A stretch of 5,817 bases of DNA from the NCBI GenBank assembly GCA_026983855.1, contig JALSTE010000008.1:1-5817 (forward strand). Reading direction: 5' to 3'. The notes beneath the pieces are model-generated. The model had not been told where the DNA came from. It saw only the letters and a list, made by a program, of their open reading frames with translations, and made no database searches. Positions 1 through 5,817 of the stretch are shown one piece after another. A program made the translations under genes and the position numbers. The stretch comes from Acidimicrobiia bacterium (GTDB taxonomy: Bacteria; Actinomycetota; Acidimicrobiia; Acidimicrobiales; Poriferisodalaceae). The first letter of the stretch is position 1, and the number at the start of each line of letters is the position of its first letter.

Positions 1-31
1 CTCCCCGGGGTCGCGGGGATGGGACACTCTG

Positions 32-2278
32 GTGATGACAGGTACTCCCGCCCTGCCCGCCGACCTGGATCCGCTGGAAACCGATCTCCTGTCCGCCATC
101 GCGTCCCTCGACGCCCGGGGCGGCACCGCCGCTCCCGCGGGTCCCCCGCCCCCGGGGTTGGATCTCGAGGCCCTCTTCGAGGACCAGTGCTCCTCCCGTC
201 ACCTCGACCACGTGGCCCGCCGTCTCAAGGAGCGGGGATTCGGCTACTACACGATCTCCTCGGCCGGCCACGAGTCGAACGCGGTGGTCGCCTCGGTCCT
301 GAGATGTGGGGACCCGGCCCTGCTGCACTACCGCTCGGGAGGCTTCTACGCCGCCCGGGCCCGAGTCTGCGGGCGAGCCGGATGGGAACGCGAGGTGCTG
401 TTGGGCATGCTCGCGGCGCGCGACGAACCCATGGCCGGGGGTCGACACAAGGTGTTCGGCCACCCCGATCTGTCGGTGATACCCCAGACATCGACCATCG
501 CCTCCCACCTGCCCCGGGCCATGGGCACCGCCTTCGCCATCGACCGTGCCGCCCGCCTGGGTAGGCGGACCCCGTGGGGCGACGGGGCGGTGGCCGTGGC
601 CAGCTTCGGAGACGCATCGTTCAATCACTCCACCACCCAGGGAGCGCTGAACGCCGCCCTGCTGACATCGCACCGGGGCCTGCCCATGCCGTTGTTGCTG
701 GTGTGTGAGGACAATGGGATCGGCATCAGTGTCCCCACTCCGACCGAATGGATCGAGACCGCGGTCGCCGGACGCCGGGACATCGTCTACGCCCGGGCCG
801 AGGGTGATGACCCGGTCGGGACCCACGCCATCGCCCGCGATCTGGTGGATCACATCCGCCGCACCCGCACCCCGGGGTTTCTCCATCTGAGGACCGTGAG
901 GTTCATGGGTCACGCCGGCAGCGACGTCGAGTCGGCCTACCGGGGCGCGGCCGAGATCAGGGCCGACCGGGCCCGGGATCCGATTCTGGGAACGGCCCGG
1001 GCCCTGGTGGATCATGGTCTGGCCCGACCCGGGGAACTGGTGGAGCGTTATCTCCGGGGGAGGCGGAGAATCTCGGATCTGGCCGAGTCGCTGCTGGAGG
1101 CTCCCCAGATGGGCTCGGCCACCGAGGTCGGGGCCCCCCTCGAGCTCCCCGACCCGACGACGGTGTCCGCCCGGGTGGGGGCGGTGGCCCCGGCGTCGCA
1201 CCGAGTGGCGGTGTTCGGGACCAGGCCCGAGGACCAGGGGCCCCTGACCCTGGCCGAGACCCTGAACCGGACCCTCGCCGACGTCCTGGCCGCCAACCCG
1301 GGGGCGCTGGTTTTCGGGGAGGACGTGGCCCGCAAGGGCGGGGTGTACGGGGTCACCCGCCGGTTGCAGAGGATGTTCGGTTCCCACCGGGTGTTCGACA
1401 CCATCCTCGACGAGCAGTCGATCCTGGGCCTGGCCCTGGGTGCGGCCGTGTCGGGTCTCCTGCCGATCCCCGAGATCCAGTACCTCGCGTATCTCCACAA
1501 CGCCATCGACCAGATACGGGGCGAGGCCGCCACCCTGGCCTTCTTCTCCCAGCGTCAGTATCTGAATCCGATGGTGGTCAGGATCGCCTCCTACGGCTAT
1601 CAGAAGGGGTTCGGTGGCCACTTCCACAACGACAATGGCCTGGCCCCGTTGATGGACATTCCCGGGGTGGTCGTGGCCTCGCCCTCCCGGCCCGCCGACG
1701 CCGCCGCCATGCTGCGCACCTGCGTGGCCGCGGCCGAGGCCGCGGGGACGGTGAGCCTGTTCCTCGAACCAATCGCCCTCTACCACACCCGCGACCTGCT
1801 GGACCCCGGTGACGGCCGCTGGCTGGCCCCCTACCTTCCCCCGGGGGACTGGTCAGCCGGTCATGTTCCCCTGGGCCGGGCCCGGGTGGCCCGCCCCGGC
1901 TCGGATCTGGTGATCCTCACCTGGGCCAATGGGCTGTACATGTCGCTGAGGACGGCCGAACGGCTGGCCCGGGAGGGCATCGACTGCCGGGTGGTGGATC
2001 TCCGTTGGTTGAGACCCCTGCCGGTCGAGCAGATACGGGAGCACTCCTTCGACACCGGGAGGGTCCTGATCGTGGACGAGACCCGTCGGACCGGAGGGGT
2101 GGGCGAGGGCGTGGTGACCGATCTGATCGAGGCCGGCTACCGGGGGCGGATCACCCTGGTGGCGGGCGAGGACAGCTTCGTCCCCCTGGGCCGGGCGGCC
2201 GGAACGGTCCTGGTGTCGGAGGACCGAATCGAGGAGGGGGCCAGGTCGCTCCTGGGCGGGGGACGGGTCCGGCCGTGA
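32..2278 (+). CDS. Fused 2-oxoacid dehydrogenase E1 (alpha+beta), thiamine-diphosphate dependent
   Basis: Predicted 748-residue cytosolic enzyme that would decarboxylate a 2-oxoacid on thiamine diphosphate and pass the acyl group to a lipoyl E2. The alpha half (about 45-345) shows HYRSGGFY (99-106), AGGRHKVFG (135-143), a cofactor motif starting GDAS (193-196) and ending EDN (226-228), and a GHAGSD..SAYR loop (293-304) resembling the phosphorylation-loop region of branched-chain E1 alpha. A linker (about 345-405) leads to the beta half: FGED (428-431) with the expected glutamate, GGVYG, DEQSILGLALGAA (460-472) and GGHFH (528-532) with the two histidines, then a transketolase-C domain (about 610-748). 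Bacterial E1 alpha and beta are usually separate proteins, so this is a fusion. The start is uncertain: GTG 32 and ATG 35 are adjacent with only a weak GGGA (21-24) ahead, and the frame has no upstream stop inside the window, so the true start could lie further left. The substrate cannot be read from sequence; branched-chain-like is inference. Confidence 0.9.
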   Translation: MMTGTPALPADLDPLETDLLSAIASLDARGGTAAPAGPPPPGLDLEALFEDQCSSRHLDHVARRLKERGFGYYTISSAGHESNAVVASVLRCGDPALLHYRSGGFYAARARVCGRAGWEREVLLGMLAARDEPMAGGRHKVFGHPDLSVIPQTSTIASHLPRAMGTAFAIDRAARLGRRTPWGDGAVAVASFGDASFNHSTTQGALNAALLTSHRGLPMPLLLVCEDNGIGISVPTPTEWIETAVAGRRDIVYARAEGDDPVGTHAIARDLVDHIRRTRTPGFLHLRTVRFMGHAGSDVESAYRGAAEIRADRARDPILGTARALVDHGLARPGELVERYLRGRRRISDLAESLLEAPQMGSATEVGAPLELPDPTTVSARVGAVAPASHRVAVFGTRPEDQGPLTLAETLNRTLADVLAANPGALVFGEDVARKGGVYGVTRRLQRMFGSHRVFDTILDEQSILGLALGAAVSGLLPIPEIQYLAYLHNAIDQIRGEAATLAFFSQRQYLNPMVVRIASYGYQKGFGGHFHNDNGLAPLMDIPGVVVASPSRPADAAAMLRTCVAAAEAAGTVSLFLEPIALYHTRDLLDPGDGRWLAPYLPPGDWSAGHVPLGRARVARPGSDLVILTWANGLYMSLRTAERLAREGIDCRVVDLRWLRPLPVEQIREHSFDTGRVLIVDETRRTGGVGEGVVTDLIEAGYRGRITLVAGEDSFVPLGRAAGTVLVSEDRIEEGARSLLGGGRVRP

Positions 2279-2351
2279 CCCGGCGAAACCCGGAGCATCT
2301 GGACCTCGCCGGTCGGGCCTGCGAAGGTAGACACCAGGATCGGCCAAGGGG

Positions 2352-2379
2352 CCGGGGAGGCCGAACCGGGGAGGCCGAA
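2352..2379 (+). repeat. Perfect 14-bp tandem repeat carrying a duplicated Shine-Dalgarno
   Basis: The unit CCGGGGAGGCCGAA occurs twice head to tail (2352-2365 and 2366-2379) and abuts the ATG at 2380. Each copy contains GGGGAGG, an anti-16S-like sequence. The proximal copy (2368-2374) sits 5 bases from the ATG; the distal copy (2354-2360) sits 19 bases away, too far to serve that start. The repeat decides the start of the downstream gene. A 14-base unit is not a multiple of three, but it lies outside the reading frame. A CGGCC/GGCCG pairing (2341-2345 with 2350-2354) just upstream could give local structure; this is only suggestive. Confidence 0.85.
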
Positions 2380-3492
2380 ATGGCGCAGGTTGAACGGGAT
2401 CCCGTCGGGATATCGAGGGTGGAGAGGGCCCAGGTCGTAATTCCCTGCGACGAGTTGGCTCCGACCCTGGAGTTCTTTACCGGGAGGCTGGGAATGGTGG
2501 TCGACACGATCTTCCCCGCCGACTCACCCCGGGTGGCGGTCGTCTCGGGACACGGGATCACCCTCCGGTTGGAGGAGGGGGCACCGGGAGCCCCCGGTGT
2601 CATCCGCCTGGAGGTGGCGGGGGATCCCGGTGGGGAGGATCGGCGGGAACTCACCGCCCCCAACGGAACGGTGGTGCGAATGGAGTCGGCCGGGTCGACG
2701 GTGGTGGTGCCCGAGGGGGTCCAGGAGCTGGTGGTGACCCATCTGGCCGACGCCGAGTGGGGTCTGGGTCGGGCCGGGATGAGGTACCGGGATCTGATCC
2801 CCGGACGTCTCGGGGGTCGCTTCGTGGCCTCCCACATCTCCATACCCGAGGGTGGGCCGGTGCCGGACTACGTGCACTATCACCACATCAGGTTCCAGAT
2901 GATCTACTGCCACCGGGGCTGGGTGAGGGTGGCGTACGAGGACCAGGGGGAGCCGATGGTGCTCCGGTCGGGGGACTGCTTCCTGCAACCTCCGGGAATC
3001 CGCCACCGGGTGCTGGAGTCGTCACCGGGTCTGGAGGTCATCGAGATCGGCTGTCCGGCGGTTCACGACACCCACGCCGACCACGAGATGGTCCTGCCCA
3101 CGGGACGGGTCCTGCCCGAGAGGGACTTCGGGGGCCAGAGGTTCGTCCATCACGTGGCGGCCGAGGCGGAATGGCGACCATGGCGCCATTCCGGCTTCGC
3201 CTACCGCGACACCGGCATCGCCGCCGCCACCGACGGCCTGGCCGGGGTCGGGGTGGCCCGGCCCACCGGGGCGGAATCCACGGAGACAACCCGGCACTCG
3301 GCGGAGTTCATGTTCGGCTTCGTGCTCGGGGGCTCGGCCGTGCTCACCGTCGAGGGCCACCCCGAGGAGTCTCTGGCCACCGGCGACAGTTTCGTCATCC
3401 CGGCCGGACCGGCCTACTCGTTGGGGGACTGCTCTCCCGACCTGGAGATCCTGGACGTGACCCTGCCGGCCTCACCCCCGATCAGGGCCTAG
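2380..3492 (+). CDS. VOC-like half domain fused to bicupin protein (function unknown)
   Basis: Predicted 370-residue soluble protein with no signal peptide or membrane segment. Residues about 14-66 look like one beta-alpha-beta-beta-beta module of the VOC (glyoxalase/dioxygenase) fold: VVIPCDELAPTLEFFTGRLG, then strands ending TLRLEE. Cupin 1 (about 134-228) fits the cupin pattern: H166-x-H168, then Q173 where glutamate is usual, G180, and P204-P-G-x-x-H209. Cupin 2 (about 271-365) aligns to it (GMRYRD/GFAYRD starts; GDCFLQPPG/GDSFVIPAG) but has T304, H306, M311 and Y346 at the four ligand positions, so it is probably metal-free. ATG 2380 is chosen for its strong Shine-Dalgarno at 5 bases. 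A GTG at 2275 overlaps the upstream stop (GTGA) and would add 35 Arg/Gly-rich residues; less likely. It lies 101 bases after the E1 fusion on the same strand, so is probably in its operon. Role could be a dioxygenase, isomerase or small-molecule sensor; the sequence does not decide. Confidence 0.85.
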   Translation: MAQVERDPVGISRVERAQVVIPCDELAPTLEFFTGRLGMVVDTIFPADSPRVAVVSGHGITLRLEEGAPGAPGVIRLEVAGDPGGEDRRELTAPNGTVVRMESAGSTVVVPEGVQELVVTHLADAEWGLGRAGMRYRDLIPGRLGGRFVASHISIPEGGPVPDYVHYHHIRFQMIYCHRGWVRVAYEDQGEPMVLRSGDCFLQPPGIRHRVLESSPGLEVIEIGCPAVHDTHADHEMVLPTGRVLPERDFGGQRFVHHVAAEAEWRPWRHSGFAYRDTGIAAATDGLAGVGVARPTGAESTETTRHSAEFMFGFVLGGSAVLTVEGHPEESLATGDSFVIPAGPAYSLGDCSPDLEILDVTLPASPPIRA

Positions 3493-3548
3493 GGTCGGGG
3501 GACCGGTCCGGGGCGGCCGGCGGGCACAAATCCACCGCTACGGTTGTT

Positions 3549-3578
3549 GGACCCAATGGACCCGGAGGGTCCGGGTCC
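3549..3578 (+). promoter_or_regulatory. Symmetric GGACCC/GGGTCC half-site cluster with a 9-bp inverted repeat
   Basis: Two direct copies of GGACCC (3549-3554, 3558-3563) are followed by two direct copies of its complement GGGTCC (3567-3572, 3573-3578). The inner part forms a perfect 9-bp inverted repeat, GGACCCGGA (3558-3566) and TCCGGGTCC (3570-3578), around a GGG loop. A competing 6-bp stem uses 3558-3563 with 3567-3572. No T-run follows, so it is a poor intrinsic terminator for the upstream gene. It ends 30 bases before the Shine-Dalgarno of the next gene. It could be a repressor operator, a 5'-UTR hairpin or a factor-dependent termination site; the sequence alone does not say which. Confidence 0.5.
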
Positions 3579-3608
3579 CGATGTGATCCACACCGAATCA
3601 TCCCTCTG

Positions 3609-3615
3609 AAGGAGG
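3609..3615 (+). promoter_or_regulatory. Strong Shine-Dalgarno (AAGGAGG) for the release-factor-like gene
   Basis: AAGGAGG lies 4 bases upstream of ATG 3620, a near-perfect match to the anti-Shine-Dalgarno of 16S rRNA. It fixes the start of the following gene and suggests efficient, independent translation rather than coupling to the bicupin gene. Confidence 0.85.
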
Positions 3616-3619
3616 AAGA

Positions 3620-4762
3620 ATGGTCGATCAGGAGACGCTCCGCCGGCTGGCTCATCTGGACACGGGGGGCCTACCCATCGTCTCTCTGTACGTGCCGGTT
3701 CCGACGGATCCCACCGCCCGGGCGGCGCTGCCGACGAGGGTGAACAGTCTGTTGTCGCGGATTCGGCCCCTGGCCTCGTCCGAGGAATTGGAGAGGGATG
3801 AGCGTCTTTCCCTGAGGGCCGACATCGAGGACATCGAGAACGACCTGAAGGACCGCTGGACCCCGGGCGGTCGGGCGGTGTTCTCCTGTCACGGGGCCGG
3901 AATATTCGAATCCATCGACCTTCCCCGTGGTCCCCGTGACCGGATCGTGGTGGACACGACCCCCTGGCTCCGGCCGCTGTTCTCCATCGTGGAGGATCTC
4001 AAGACCTACGGGGTGGTGGTGTTGGACGGCTCCGAGGCGGAGTTCTTCGAGATGCGGGGCGGCGAGCTGACCAGTTCCTCGGTGCTCCGCAGTGAGCACC
4101 TGCGGCAGTCCGCCCACGGCGGGTGGTACGGCCTGGAGGAGCACCGGATGCAGAACAAGGCCGAGGAGATGCTGAACCGTCACTACCGGGCGGTGGCCGG
4201 GGCGGTGGAGCAGATGGTCAGGATCGACGGCATAGGCCTGTTGGTGTTCGGCGGCCTGGATCAGCACCCCACGGCGATGGCCCAGATGCTCCCCCGTGAC
4301 ATTCAGGACCTGGTCGTGGGGACCTTCAGCGTGGACATGGCCAACGCCACCCCGGCCCGTATCGCCGAACAGGTGTCGGAGATCGTGGCGGCATATGAGT
4401 TGGAGGACGAGCAGCGGACCGTCCAGGAGTTCTGCGACGAGGCCGGAGGCAGCGACCGGGCCGTGGTCGGGGTGGAGGAGGTCCTCTGGGCGGCCGATGT
4501 GGACGCCGTCGACCGCCTGTTCATCGATCACGACGCCACCCTCGGGGGAGTCATGTGCCCCGAGTGCGGATGGCTCGGAACCGGGGGCGACACCTGCCCG
4601 ATGTGCGGTACGGAGCCCCAGGAGGTTCCCGATGTGCTCGATGAGCTGGTCGCCGCGGTGCTCGACTCGGGGGGTCGCATCCTCCAGGTACGGGCCGAGA
4701 CACCCCTGAGGGAGAAGCTGGTGGCGGCCCGGCTCAGGTTCCCCCCTCCGCCGCGGCCCTGA
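3620..4762 (+). CDS. baeRF/Vms1-Ankzf1-type eRF1-like protein with C-terminal zinc ribbon
   Basis: Predicted 380-residue cytosolic protein related to the bacterial members of the archaeo-eukaryotic release factor superfamily (the baeRF group, often annotated Vms1/Ankzf1-family peptidyl-tRNA hydrolase). Family members are thought to release or cleave peptidyl-tRNA on ribosomes. The N-terminal part (1-125) ends in a VDTTPWLRPL strand region; the central eRF1 domain-2-like part has YGVVVLDGSEAEFFEMRGGEL (near 130-150) and the loop SAHGGWYGLEEHRMQNKAEE (164-183), followed by a long helix. The C-terminal part is eRF1 domain-3-like: DHDATLGG, then zinc ribbon CPEC (313-316) and CPMC (326-329), then a VPDVLDELVAAVLDSGG helix/strand unit as in archaeal RF1/Pelota. 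The catalytic-loop GGQ is GGW here (167-169), and the glutamine that often follows GGWS in relatives is absent; YGLEE occupies that stretch. Hydrolase activity is therefore uncertain. The family call is from motif memory, not a search. Confidence 0.82.
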   Translation: MVDQETLRRLAHLDTGGLPIVSLYVPVPTDPTARAALPTRVNSLLSRIRPLASSEELERDERLSLRADIEDIENDLKDRWTPGGRAVFSCHGAGIFESIDLPRGPRDRIVVDTTPWLRPLFSIVEDLKTYGVVVLDGSEAEFFEMRGGELTSSSVLRSEHLRQSAHGGWYGLEEHRMQNKAEEMLNRHYRAVAGAVEQMVRIDGIGLLVFGGLDQHPTAMAQMLPRDIQDLVVGTFSVDMANATPARIAEQVSEIVAAYELEDEQRTVQEFCDEAGGSDRAVVGVEEVLWAADVDAVDRLFIDHDATLGGVMCPECGWLGTGGDTCPMCGTEPQEVPDVLDELVAAVLDSGGRILQVRAETPLREKLVAARLRFPPPPRP

Positions 4763-4782
4763 TGGGGTTATGGGGTCGTAGG

Positions 4783-4801
4783 CCGGGGGCTGATCCCCCG
4801 G
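4783..4801. terminator. Candidate hairpin terminator between convergent genes
   Basis: CCGGGGG (4783-4789) and CCCCCGG (4795-4801) form a perfect 7-bp G/C stem around the five-base loop CTGAT. It lies 20 bases after the stop of the upstream gene and 9 bases beyond the stop of the convergent decarboxylase, a position suited to ending both transcripts. There is no clear T-run on either side, so it would be a weak intrinsic terminator; high-GC actinobacteria often lack strong U-tracts. Confidence 0.5.
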
Positions 4802-4810
4802 GCATCGGGT

Positions 4811-5817
4811 TCAATCAACGGACGGGGCGGTCTTCTCGATCAGGTTCCACAGGGCGACCACGTCATCGTGGGTGGTGGTCGAGGAACCCACCGCGACCCG
4901 GATGAAGGCCTCGCCATCGAGCTCCGACACCGTGACCAGGGCCCGACCCGAGGCGTTGATTCCCGCGGCCATCTCCCGGGTGGCCGCTTCCCCGGCCCGA
5001 TGACGGAACGAGACCAGTGAGAAGGGTGTGGGGGCCACCGTCTCCAGTCGGGCATCGGCCTCCACCCGGGCCTCGATCTCCCGCGCCCATTCGACGTGGC
5101 GCCGAATGTGGGCCCTGAGGCCCTCCGCCCCGAGGGTCCTGATCACCCACCAGAGCTTGAGGGCCCGGAACCTCCGCCCGAGGGGGACGTGCCAGTCGCG
5201 GTAGTCGATGACCGCGCCGGTGTCGGAGGCCTCGTTGCGGAGGTATGGGGGCAGGATCGACAGGGCCTCCAGGAGGGGCTGGCGATCGGCGACGAAGAAG
5301 GCGGAGCAGTCGAAGGTGGTCAGCATCCACTTGTGGGGATTGAACACGTAGCTGTCCACCAGCTCCAGACCGTCCTGATGGTGTCGGAACTCGGGGCAGA
5401 CCATCGCCGATCCGGCGAAGGCGGCGTCGACGTGATGCCACATGCCGAACTCGACGGCCACTTCGGCCGCCTCCCGCACGGGATCCACGGCGGTGGTACC
5501 GGTGGTGCCGACCGTGGAGCACAGGAAGGCGGGGATCAGGCCCGCCTCGACGTCGGCGGCCACGGTGCTCCGGAGTTCGGGCACCGACATGGCGTGGTCC
5601 CGGTCGGTACCGATGAGGCGCAGGTGGGAGAAACCGGCCACCCGGGCGCCCTTCTCGATCGAGGAGTGGGCCTGGGCGGAGGTGTAGACGACCAGGGACC
5701 CGATGTCGGCCCCGGACCGGGTGGCCCGGTGGCGGGCCACGACCAGGGCGGTGTGGGTCGAGTCACTGGCGCTCATCTGGATGACCCCACCCCCGGGTCC
5801 GGTGTCGGTTCGCCAGG
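4811..5817 (-). CDS. Group II PLP-dependent decarboxylase (aromatic-L-amino-acid decarboxylase type), N-terminus beyond window
   Basis: Enzyme that would remove the carboxyl group from an amino acid, probably aromatic, to give an amine, using pyridoxal phosphate. About 334 residues are visible. The in-frame ATG at 5774-5776 is not the real start: upstream in-frame codons to the window edge read WRTDTGPGGGVIQ, matching the GGGVIQ segment that precedes SASDST in this family. About 140 residues are missing, judged from pig/human enzyme spacing. Visible functional positions are the cofactor-stacking His of AQAHSS (5666-5668), CSTVGTTGTTAVDP, the cofactor Asp of HHVDAAFAG (5426-5428), the Schiff-base Lys of NPHKW (5330-5332) and the Tyr of PPYL in the catalytic loop (5243-5245). 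Retention of both the His and the loop Tyr favours decarboxylase over aldehyde-synthase activity, which often has Phe at the loop position. LGRRFRALKLWW and the C-terminal small domain also match. Substrate (DOPA, Tyr, Trp or other) is not determinable. The stop is TGA at 4811-4813. Confidence 0.92.
   Translation of the reverse strand, partial: WRTDTGPGGGVIQMSASDSTHTALVVARHRATRSGADIGSLVVYTSAQAHSSIEKGARVAGFSHLRLIGTDRDHAMSVPELRSTVAADVEAGLIPAFLCSTVGTTGTTAVDPVREAAEVAVEFGMWHHVDAAFAGSAMVCPEFRHHQDGLELVDSYVFNPHKWMLTTFDCSAFFVADRQPLLEALSILPPYLRNEASDTGAVIDYRDWHVPLGRRFRALKLWWVIRTLGAEGLRAHIRRHVEWAREIEARVEADARLETVAPTPFSLVSFRHRAGEAATREMAAGINASGRALVTVSELDGEAFIRVAVGSSTTTHDDVVALWNLIEKTAPSVD

Larger units (their letters stand above)
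3493..3619 (+). other. Intergenic leader region before the release-factor-like gene
   Basis: This 127-base gap separates the bicupin stop from the next gene. It holds a 10-bp perfect palindrome GGACCGGTCC (3500-3509), a possible but unconvincing -10 element TACGGT (3539-3544) with no recognisable -35, the GGACCC/GGGTCC cluster (3549-3578), and the Shine-Dalgarno. The gap length, a strong independent ribosome-binding site and the structured element suggest a separate promoter here, but the promoter itself is not identified with confidence. Confidence 0.4.

Noticed and set aside
2280..2312. 7-bp inverted repeat CCGGCGA/TCGCCGG just after the E1 stop
   Set aside because: The loop is 19 bases and there is no T-run; such pairs are common by chance at this GC content.
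2005..2379. N-terminal extension of the bicupin starting inside the E1 gene
   Set aside because: The added 125 residues are low-complexity Arg/Gly/Pro and overlap coding E1 sequence; the strong ribosome-binding site at 2368-2374 marks ATG 2380.
3500..3509. GGACCGGTCC palindrome as an intrinsic terminator of the bicupin gene
   Set aside because: The arms are five bases with no loop and there is no following T-run. It could only be a DNA-binding site, and evidence for that is weak.
2757..3743. 328-codon open frame on the plus strand overlapping the bicupin and the next gene
   Set aside because: Arg/Gly/Pro-rich translation with no motif, running across an intergenic region and a strong Shine-Dalgarno. 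It is a shadow of the bicupin frame.
3671..4531. 286-codon open frame on the minus strand opposite the release-factor-like gene
   Set aside because: It is His/Gly/Pro/Val-rich with no recognisable domain, and it lies wholly opposite a gene with clear motifs. It is a GC-bias shadow.
5774..5776. ATG as the start of the minus-strand decarboxylase
   Set aside because: The frame continues without a stop to the window edge, and the upstream residues GGGVIQ match the family, so this Met is internal.

Overview
The window is about 5.8 kb of very GC-rich DNA that is almost entirely coding, with strong G/C third-position bias. The protein set suggests a high-GC actinobacterium: a fused thiamine-diphosphate dehydrogenase E1, a Vms1/baeRF-type release-factor relative and a bacterial aromatic-amino-acid decarboxylase. 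An Acidimicrobiia-like lineage is my guess from style only; no marker gene is present to prove it. I see no rRNA, tRNA, CRISPR array or insertion sequence.

Layout: (1) 32-2278 (+) encodes a single-chain fusion of the alpha and beta parts of a branched-chain-type 2-oxoacid dehydrogenase E1. No E2 or E3 gene is visible nearby. (2) 2380-3492 (+), about 100 bases downstream and probably co-transcribed, encodes an unusual protein with an N-terminal half-VOC (glyoxalase-like) module followed by two cupin domains. Only the first cupin keeps a plausible metal site. Its ribosome-binding site lies in a perfect 14-base tandem duplication. (3) A 127-base gap (3493-3619) holds a dense symmetric cluster of GGACCC/GGGTCC half-sites with a perfect 9-bp inverted repeat. 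It precedes 3620-4762 (+), a baeRF/Vms1-like protein with a C-terminal zinc ribbon and a GGW loop that lacks the usual following glutamine. (4) A short convergent gap with a G/C hairpin (4783-4801) separates this from 4811-5817 (-), the C-terminal two thirds of a group II PLP-dependent decarboxylase. That reading frame stays open off the right edge of the window.

The first two genes probably act together on a 2-oxoacid or a derived small molecule, judged only from adjacency and shared strand. The release-factor-like gene has its own strong Shine-Dalgarno and probably its own control. The decarboxylase faces the other way and is a separate transcription unit. The points most worth a second look are the E1/VOC-bicupin pair, the degenerate second cupin, the GGW loop and the symmetric leader element.
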